Source: Hydractinia symbiolongicarpus
Taxonomy: Eukaryota > Cnidaria > Hydrozoa > Anthoathecata > Hydractiniidae
DNA length: 64,000 nt
NCBI RefSeq assembly: GCF_029227915.1
Contig: NC_079881.1
Coordinates: forward strand, 19,877,501-19,941,500
Direction of reading: 5' to 3'
Below, piece by piece: positions 55,798-64,000 of the stretch (position 1 is its first letter; the number at the start of each line of letters is the position of its first letter). A model generated the notes under the pieces. That model saw only the letters and a list, made by a program, of their open reading frames with translations, was not told the DNA's origin and did no database searches. The position numbers were made by a program, and so were the translations under genes.

Positions 55798-57285
55798 TTA
55801 TATTGACTCGGTAACCACAAAGCTGAAGGAACGAATCTGCAAATGAGAAGAGATGTGTTTTTATGATTCCGTTTTCCTGTATTTAGTATTTTTGACAACT
55901 GGATATCAGATCATCGTTTTTTGTAGAAAAGAGTCAACGACTAAAAAGTTTGGGGTATCGACGAGTTACTGATGACGTATTAACAAATGTCCGTATCATT
56001 CTATACAGCAAAATTACGGAAAATTATTCTGATTTCAGAACCACCCACCCTGGAAAATTAATTTTTGTAATATATTTGACTTCTTGGTTGAAGGCTACAA
56101 TTTAAGTTGATAAATTGTAATCATGTTTTTTTGTTAAGGCACATTATTTATGTAATACCTTGTCTATGTAACATAGATATATTTAGATACCTTTTAAACA
56201 TCTAAATCGACAGAACAAGCCCTATTAATGACTTTAAAGTCATTTGCCTCGCCTAAGATAAATAAAACACTGTTTTTACAAATTGAAAAGGCATAGAGGA
56301 AGAAGAAGTGTGTGAAGAGATCACATTTTGTCTGTTAACTTTGTAAATATAACAAGGATTGCAAATTTTTTGATCCTTGCAATAGATAATTATGTTACAG
56401 TTAAATGTTTTCCAAAAGAAAAAAATGTCAAGAAATTATTTATTATTCTCTAAAAGTCAATGTAAAGTAGATATACATGAAAGTAATTATATTTTTCTTA
56501 TGGAACAAAAAATGCATTCTCATCTTGGTTTGCAGAACTTATTTTCACAAATTTTGTGGAACATAATGTTGCATATAGGGTCAAATTCACAAAAATGTTA
56601 ACCAATATTAGGTTACCTAAGAATTAATTTTTATTCATAATAACTTAACATTATGCATATTATGTAGGGCGCAACTTTTTGTGAAAGACAAAAGATTTTC
56701 TACATTTGCGGATGGTGTAAGATATGCAATATGCAATCCCCATAGTATAAGTATAAAAAAATTGCAGACACAAACTTTCATATACTTTCACATCAATACA
56801 ATCTTAAAATCAGTCCCAAACTAAAGTTTAAGCCACTGTAGTGTAACATGTTATCATCCCGCAATATTGCAACCTCATAGCACTTTGCAACTCATTTTGT
56901 CGCCTTTATAATCCCAAAGTCATCGCAAATTGTAAACCCATTATGACGAACTTTGTAATCCTCTGGCCTGTTGCACTTTGTACTCATTTAGATTGAAGCT
57001 TTGCTATCTAAAATGTTTTGCCGTAAAAATTGGAATAATCGTTGTGCTCATCTCTGTAACAACAACCAAATAATTGAGAAGTGACTTACCAATGGATAAT
57101 CCTTTGTACGATAAAATATAATCTCTTGTTTACGTCCAGCTTATTTAAAAAAATATAATATATACTTTATATTTAAGTTTAACATTCTGTGCACTACAAT
57201 TCCAAAAATCTGGCAAAAGTTTTTCCAAAGAACTCTTTGTAACACCACAGTTTTTAGCTCTTGCATTAAAAATGCTTTTCAAAGT
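55798..57285. other. Intergenic, no gene recognised
   Basis: AT-rich. An open frame at 56392-56601 shows no motif. An ACAC/poly(T)-type LINE boundary was not found. Confidence 0.4.
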
Positions 57286-57289
57286 AAAT

Positions 57290-57870
57290 GGTGTTGGAAG
57301 AAGTGTTACTTGCAGGTTAGGTTTTGCTTGGAAAAAGTTCAGAGCGTCACTTCCTTTGTTGACTAGCAGAGTCCTGTCAATTGAGGTAAAAGGTAGGTTG
57401 TGCGAGGCCTGTGTAAGAAGTGTTATGTTGTACGGTAGTGAGACATGGGCAGTGAAGCAGGAAGATCTTGACCGTTTAGAAAGGAATGATATGAGAATGG
57501 TTAGGTGGATGTGTAACGCCAGTCTGAGAGACAGAAAGAGTTCAGATGAGCTAAGAAGCAGGCTAAGTCTCCGTAGAATTAAAGATGTTATCCAGATAAG
57601 AAGATTGAATTGGCTGGGGCACTTGAAAGAATTGAGGAGGATAATTGGGTAAAAAAGTGTAGAGACTTGATAGTTCCTGGGGCAAAGCCCAGAGGCAGAC
57701 CGAGAAAGACTTAGCAGGAGGTTATAAGGACAGACTTGATACAGAGGAAGTTGAGTTTAGATCTAACACAGTCTAGATCAGATTGGAAGAGGGTCATTAA
57801 TATAGCCCGTCCAACCCATGCTAGCATGGAAAACGGACGTTAAGCCGAGAATGATGAATGATCATGATGT
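57290..57870 (+). pseudogene. 3' end of a second LINE type
   Basis: Frame 57290-57652 reads FAWKKFRASLPLLTSRVLS, LCEACVRSVMLYGSETWAVK, DMRMVRWMCNASLRDRKSS and RLNWLGHLKE. After a frameshift it continues KKCRDLIVPGAKPRGRPRKT, a stop, then SDWKRVINIARPTHASMENG. This is the conserved C-terminal tail of RT in a very common invertebrate LINE type (WxxK...LYGSETW...R.IRWM...RLRWFGHV...RGRPKKTW). The end has an ATGATGAATGATCATGATG tail. 5'-truncated, two disruptions. Confidence 0.85.
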
Positions 57871-60540
57871 CGTGACTCAAAATATTTGAAATCTGCAAAA
57901 TGCTTTTTTAATGTAAAACTTGTTTTTCAATTTCTAATTTATATTTATGTTGTACATGTTTTAAAAGAACGGCAAATTTGACTTGTAACCTTTAACTGTT
58001 CATCCTAGAACTGTTCTCATTTTGTAATGGGCTTTTTTAGTTTAAATTAAAAAAATTCATAATCGCATCAATTATTTCTGTTCAAAATTCTGGCTTTAAT
58101 ATATTTTACCATGTTTGATGTGAATTTATCAAAGAAGAAGAAAAAATCAGTAAAATCTAAAGCTTGCATTGCTGTTATAAAATTGCACTTGTAAAAAAGA
58201 AATATATTTAACAAAATTATGAATGATGTAAAATTACAATATGAAATTTGAATTTCGTATAAAAATTATTGATATTATTTCCCCCGTACCCTCAGGTGTA
58301 CTTCTGTCATATTTTTTCAGGCACTTGGAAGCCCTGTCTTGCTAATGCCGGAAGTCTATTTGCCTAGAACTACATATATGAATTTCAACTTCATCAAGAC
58401 CTTAAAAAACGCTATAAATTAAGAAAAAGAGCATTGTTAAATTCTATTTTGGCGAACTTTGCACACATTTACTCACACCAAATATTAGATCTTGTGCGAA
58501 AATAAGATCCGCAAAATTAAATTTTATTTTTGAAAAACTTCTCGTGAAAATTAATTCCTTTAAGGTATGTTCAAAATAAACTGGAAAGGCAAGATGATAT
58601 TCACATCGTTGCATAACTTGATAAACACTCAAACCAGTACCTCATTTATCTGAGGCGAAAATGTTGACAAAAATATTGAGACAAAAGGCAGTTTTTTCTT
58701 CATTATTCAAATGTTGGCAAAAGTGTCAAAGAGTCAATGCCCTACAGCTGGCAGGCTGCAAAGTTCCTACTTTTGTACACACGTAGCTAGGACAGACAGA
58801 TAGCGTTGAAAAGTTGGTAGCCACATTCTCTAGCACGTCCGCACACCGAAATAATCCACATCGGGGCTCACGAAGACTACAAAATTAGTGGGAAATAGCT
58901 ATGCTGAAATAAGCAATAATTAGTACATTTTGAGAATTTGGTCTTTACCAAATAACCTAAAATCCAAAGTGAAGTTCAAAATGCGGCAATCTAATATAAA
59001 AATAGCCTACGCAATTACTTGTGGTGGCAAACTTAGCTTTCTCCTTTCTTTAGTCTAGTCTCAACATATTTTGATCAAGATTGTAGCCTAAACAGCAGGT
59101 TAAACGTTTAAGTGCGCATAGACCATGATGCATAACTGAGCTCGGGGCTATTAGTCCAGGCATACAATGTGTCAAAAATTAAATTTACTTTTGAAAAATT
59201 TCTCGCCAAATTAATCCAATTAGGCGCTTACACAGAAAGAACCTTCCGACTTTAAACGTCAAATCGAGCACTATTATAGCATTTCCGGTGTAGTGTATTT
59301 TTTAAAAAGAATCCTTCAGAAACACAGAGCCTGTTGTTACCTCGTCATAGCTAGAGCAATCAGTTAGTATTTTGTTGATTTGCGGAAAAAGTTCCTGCGA
59401 GAGTTCAAAAATTAACTGTGAGTGACACAAATATGAGCACTTATTATATGTAAACCATGACGCACAGTCATAGAGAGAGCATGCGTCTCAGTGCACTCCC
59501 TTAGGCGTAATATCCTTTTTAAAAACATTTATCGCCATTTTGGTTAAATAACTTAGCAATTTTATTTTGCGAAATACGTTTTTGTGAAATTTGCAAAATT
59601 TTCAGTTTAAATAGCATTCTACAGGCTGCAGAATAATCACGGTTAAAAAGTAAAATCCAAGTCTTAGTCAATTAATAAACTTTAGACTTATGCGAAAGTT
59701 TTTATTGCAGTAAAATGTGTAGCTGTATTTAGGATAAGAAAGATTATTTGAAATTTTTGTCTAATATACTTTCATTCTTTAGCCAGACGTAGCTAACAAC
59801 TAGATAGCCAAAGCCCATAGTTGCTACCTCCAAGTTGCAACTTGGTAAAAAGTAGATTAGTAAAGATAACAAAAAGGAATAATGCTGGCTAGGATAAAAA
59901 GCTGTAATGCCAAAGCTTAATAATAAGACTAGCTAGTAGCTTACGCAAATAATGTTATAGAGATGTGGAATTAAAACCCTATGTTTTTGCGGAAATTACA
60001 GAAAGAGCAAAGTAATATAAGCTACCATTTTGCCACACACGCGGGAGGTTAGGTATTATAGAATACGTACATGACGTCATCCATTGAGTGGCATAAATAT
60101 CAGAACTTAAAATCAATAATTTTAGAAACCGATCAAGATTGTCAAAAAAATGTAACAAAATTCATAGGCAATTTTTCAAGCTCTTTTATGCACAAAACTT
60201 TGTTTTCGTGGGAGTTAAATTTTAAAGAATAAACTTTTATCAACAATTTTAACTTACGTCAGTACGTAAAAATTACGTCATTACGTCATTACAAAAATTA
60301 AATGGGAAGTAGCTACACACTTTACAAATACACACAGATATAATAATCAGCCGGGATGAGAAAGCTTAATGTGGTAGCGAGCAGATTCTAGCCTGGCCAA
60401 CAGGATTCATGTCGTAAGGAAACAAGACACCATAACCATGCATAGAGTTAAAACAGCAGGTTGGTATAACATACAGTTGATACATTAATGTCTTTAAAAT
60501 GTTAAATCTAAAATGTTAAATGAAAGTGCTAGATAGCTAT
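57871..60540. other. Intergenic, no gene recognised
   Basis: AT-rich. Two related stretches with TTTGAAAAA(C/T)TTCTCG and a following TTAAT (58520-58560 and 59190-59220) hint at a diverged repeat. No convincing coding frame. Confidence 0.4.
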
Positions 60541-60544
60541 GTCA

Positions 60545-60740
60545 TAAATCTTGCGTGACCTTGTGGTTATGACGTTCGCTTCGTAGTCACAAGGTCCGTG
60601 GTTGGGTCCACAGCGCGGGCATGTTTAACTTGCGCGGGCAAGTGTCTTTACCACAGCTACGAGTTAACCCATGCCATGTAAGGGACCTGGAGCCATGCCG
60701 CCAGACTATCATATGCGTGAAAAGATCTAGGGGAGAGGTT
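60545..60740 (+). mobile_element. SINE-like element with tRNA-like head (third family)
   Basis: CCTTGTGGTTATGACGTTCG has A-box character and GGTTGGGTCCACAGC B-box character. The downstream GAGTTAACCCATGCCATGTAAG parallels GGGTTAACCCAAGCCATGTG of SINE family 1, so the two are probably related. Too divergent for exact borders. Confidence 0.5.
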
Positions 60741-63700
60741 GCGGTGAGAAAAATCCCGCTTGCTTTTTTATTTATGCATCTTTCCAGATTTTGATGACTG
60801 CCGAAAATCACACAATACATAAAGAACGGTAAAAAACTTTAGCCTGTTGACACGTGGGCAGGCAAGGCAAGTTATCTGGCAGACATCGAAACATGTATTG
60901 GTTTAGGCTAATCTGTAACCTGTGTTCTCAGGCTAGCATGTAACGTATGTGTAAATGTTGGTAATTCCACAATTTCTGTTTGTTCTATTTATTTGCTTTC
61001 ATTTCGTTGACATCTTTGTTTTTTAATGCTTTGTTGTGCGATAAAACCACATCGCCACATAAAATGCAAATATTAAATCGTCTTTTAGAATAATATTTAT
61101 TAGCTAAGTTTAATATTTGAACTGGAGAAAATAAGATGGAGCTTTGTTAATAATTCTAAATTTTTCCATCCGTGCAGATAATTTAGGGATTGGTGGATGG
61201 GTTGTTGCATACGTCTTTCATTAAATTTCTATGTAAAACCCTCTCTTGTTAGTGAGGTAAAAGTTCTTGTTGGCATGGAGAGACATTATTGTTGTTGTAT
61301 AGACAGTATACAAATTTTTCTAAGGATGTAAACAAACTGTGTCGCAATAACCTTTGCAACGCGGGACAGTACACTTGACAACAAAGTCCTAAACATTAAA
61401 TTAAACTTTACTTTTTAACTGATACGTTTGATGTCTGAAAATCAAGGAAGTGTAAAAGTCACCCATATTTTACTATGTTTTTCCTTCAAGCTGAGCACGA
61501 GGTTGGTTAAAGTCTTAAAAAATGACGTCATATATTTATTATATTTATTGTTGAAAATTTACTGAGAAGGTAAACATACCTTAAGCTTTCAGCGAAGATT
61601 ATTTGCGTTGATCATTATCAGGGGGTTAAAATAATGTGAAATAAAATATAAGTCTCACAAAGGTTGCGTTTTATTAAGAAGCTTTTTTCCCCTGGAAAGG
61701 TAGCTTAGTAAATATCAATAATATTAGGATGGATTTGTATGGCAACGTAAAGGGAATTCTCCAAATAAGAAACTATTTTTTGAAGATAATGAAGTCGTAG
61801 GTATAAGTTTTTCTTGTTTCCAATAATTTTATTCGTCATATTTTTCGTGTCGAAATATCTAATTCAGTTTCCCGCGTTTTTTTTTTCTGTTTAAGAAAAT
61901 TTCATTTTATAGTTTTCTTTCAAGGCTTTCAACGCACATCTGTTTTTTACCGAGTTTGTAGAAATATAACTATTTCTTGAAAGCGGAAAAATTCTCAGCG
62001 AAATAAATAGAAAAATACAGCAAGTTTTACCACCTTTTTACATTTCCATTGCTTTCAACTTTGTTGTTTTATTTTTCCTCATTTTAAAAAGGGTGGAAAA
62101 GAAAACCTTGTATTTCAGCTAAACATGGAGAAACCTTAATTTATGTAAATGCAGAATGTTCAACATGTTCTATTTCATAGGTATGGAGCCATTTAAAGCC
62201 TTTACCTCACACTAAATTTTTAGCAAAAGAAATTATATTCTGATATAATTTGTTCTCATAAAAATATAAAGTTTGTTCGCATTTGTTTTTTGTTTTTCTC
62301 AGTGAAGCTTAACAATGTTTATTTAGTTTTCAGTTGAATGCATTTTGTTTACTTTTGATATTCATACAGCCATTAAAACTTTGAGTTGTTTTTAAGAGAT
62401 TACTTCTACCATGCATGAGTAAGTAGCTAAGATGGAAATTTTTTTATGTATAGAAGTGAATGGAAGATGTGGCGTTTTATTGTCAACTTTTTATGTTTTT
62501 AAATATGACTGTGACGTATTATTTACGTTCTTTACTTGAAATGTTCTTACTGCGCTTCGGGCATAGCACACTGCGTTGTACTGAGTTACGTTAAATTTGC
62601 GTTGTTTGCAATGCTGGAAAACAGGATGATTTTTTAACATACTGTTAAAATTTAACCAAGCTTATACTATTTACCAGTCATTAGGATGCTGTGCAGTGTC
62701 TGATAAATCGGGATACTTAGTTAAGAGATAAACTGGGATACTTAACTTGAAGTAAGGGTGAAAGAATAGATGAATAGATGAATTGTCATATTGTTTTTTG
62801 TTAAAAATCGTCCCTAGATCTGAATATTCTGATATTTAGAATATTATACTAAGAATCCTTTTAGACGATAAATTATTCGCGTAAAGTAACCAAATATGGC
62901 AACAGAAAAATATTGCAATAATTCTAATACATTATGAATTATTCAATATATTATTCCTTATCTGTTGAGATTGTTACGTCGAAACTTCATCTGTTCTCAC
63001 TCATTCTATTTAAAAGTGAAACTTTACAGCATGATAATTCTGTACGATTTGCTAAATTTGTACTATCGGATGTTGTATTCTTTGATCTTTACTAAAGTAT
63101 TGCTAGATAAAATCAAAACGTTTTGGCTTTTTTCGTAGCTAAATAAAACGTAAAAACTTTTTGCTATTGATTCCTGTAAATAAAATGTATTAGAAACAAT
63201 GCTAATAGGCTATCATATTTTCGAATATTGTCACAAAAGATGAAATTTTGTAAAGATGGTTGATTTAGTTGTACTTATGCCAAATATGCAGCTTACGTAG
63301 TTCATCAGGGCAAAACAATACTGTTATTTCTTTTGCTAAAAAGAATTATTAGTTACGTTTGCGTGTTGTCTTTTATTTGCCATATATAAATTCAGGACTT
63401 TATTCATAACATTTGTTTTTAGTATATTTCTCCAAAGATAAAAGGTCTAGTTAAGTGAAGCTTTGCATGCATTTATGTGAATATTGATAATGCACATTGT
63501 TGAGTATTATGTGGAGTAATTGCTTGTTTGTACATTCATGTAGCATGCACATAAACTTCAATCGTCACTATCCATAATCCTCAGCTACCCATAATCCTCG
63601 CGTGAGCATGATTTTTAATATTGGTGAAAACTCTACCTTGGATGTTTTACGAATGTTGATGCATCGTGTAAGTATTTCATCTTTTTCATCGAACACTTTT

Positions 63701-64000
63701 CTGTTATACATTGTTTCCACAGTAATTGGCGGTTATGAAGAAAAATCCAGGCTACTCTATGACTCCGTACTCCTAAGATGGAGTATGATGGGTGTGTCAC
63801 AAAACTTACAAAATAATCATTTCTAGTTAGAAACAGAATGCAATCATAGAATACAAAAAAATATTCGTCATATTCCACCTGTTATATTTATTTTGACGTG
63901 GTAAATATGCAGAACTTGTGCCCAAGATGTGTGGAAATTTATTGGATAAAAAAAGCGAAAAAAGAGACAGTTTATAACCACTTTTGGTTAACTTAAATCA
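60741..64000. other. Intergenic, no gene recognised to the right edge
   Basis: AT-rich, low-complexity stretches. The overlapping open frames near 63602-63878 on both strands are short and without motifs. Distal exons of an outside gene cannot be excluded. Confidence 0.4.

Noticed and set aside
63602-63878. Overlapping open frames on both strands near the right edge
   Set aside because: Short, without motifs or splice context; frames on both strands over the same bases suggest chance.

Overview
This is a eukaryotic, AT-rich, animal-type window: split genes with GT-AG introns, AATAAA signals, tRNA-derived SINEs, non-LTR retrotransposon relics, Helitrons and many MITE-like repeats. The proteins (a TMEM121 family member, the BLOC-2 subunit HPS6, the ATM/Integrator-linked BRAT1, an FN3 receptor-like protein) are metazoan. 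The repeat style and strong AG acceptors just in front of several start codons fit a cnidarian, possibly a hydrozoan, but I cannot name the species. All gene names rest on my own recognition of the translations. No database search was possible.

Layout. 1-2.8 kb: decayed minus-strand Helitron Rep/helicase running off the left edge. 3.8-8.1 kb: plus-strand gene for a secreted or single-pass protein with three FN3 domains, six exons, all introns in phase 1. 8.1-17.6 kb: gene desert with mini-Helitrons, a 13-bp minisatellite, a GIY-YIG retroelement relic, a LINE 3' end, and a LINE carrying two later insertions (a SINE and a TA-flanked element with terminal inverted repeats). 18.4-41.9 kb: three plus-strand genes in a row, a TMEM121-like gene (one coding exon, with an extra C2HC zinc finger), HPS6 (six exons, 845 aa) and BRAT1 (eleven exons, 805 aa, with the Asp-Cys-Tyr C-terminus). 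BRAT1 introns hold SINEs, mini-Helitrons and a perfect 210-bp-arm inverted repeat. 44.5-48.1 kb: minus-strand three-exon gene for a small secreted precursor made of a signal peptide, a strongly acidic pro-region and a 36-residue tail with 17 arginines. 50.6-57.9 kb: short palindromic elements, a tandem repeat array holding ten TGACGTCA octamers, and two LINE relics. 57.9-64 kb: no gene recognised.

Main novelty candidates: (1) the Arg-rich precursor, built like a charge-balanced antimicrobial peptide precursor; (2) the TMEM121-zinc finger combination; (3) a family of 100-180 bp elements with Helitron termini (A|TC start, hairpin, CTAG|T end) found head-to-tail; (4) the CRE-like octamer array; (5) acceptor-like sites just before the start codons of four genes, compatible with 5'UTR introns or spliced-leader trans-splicing.
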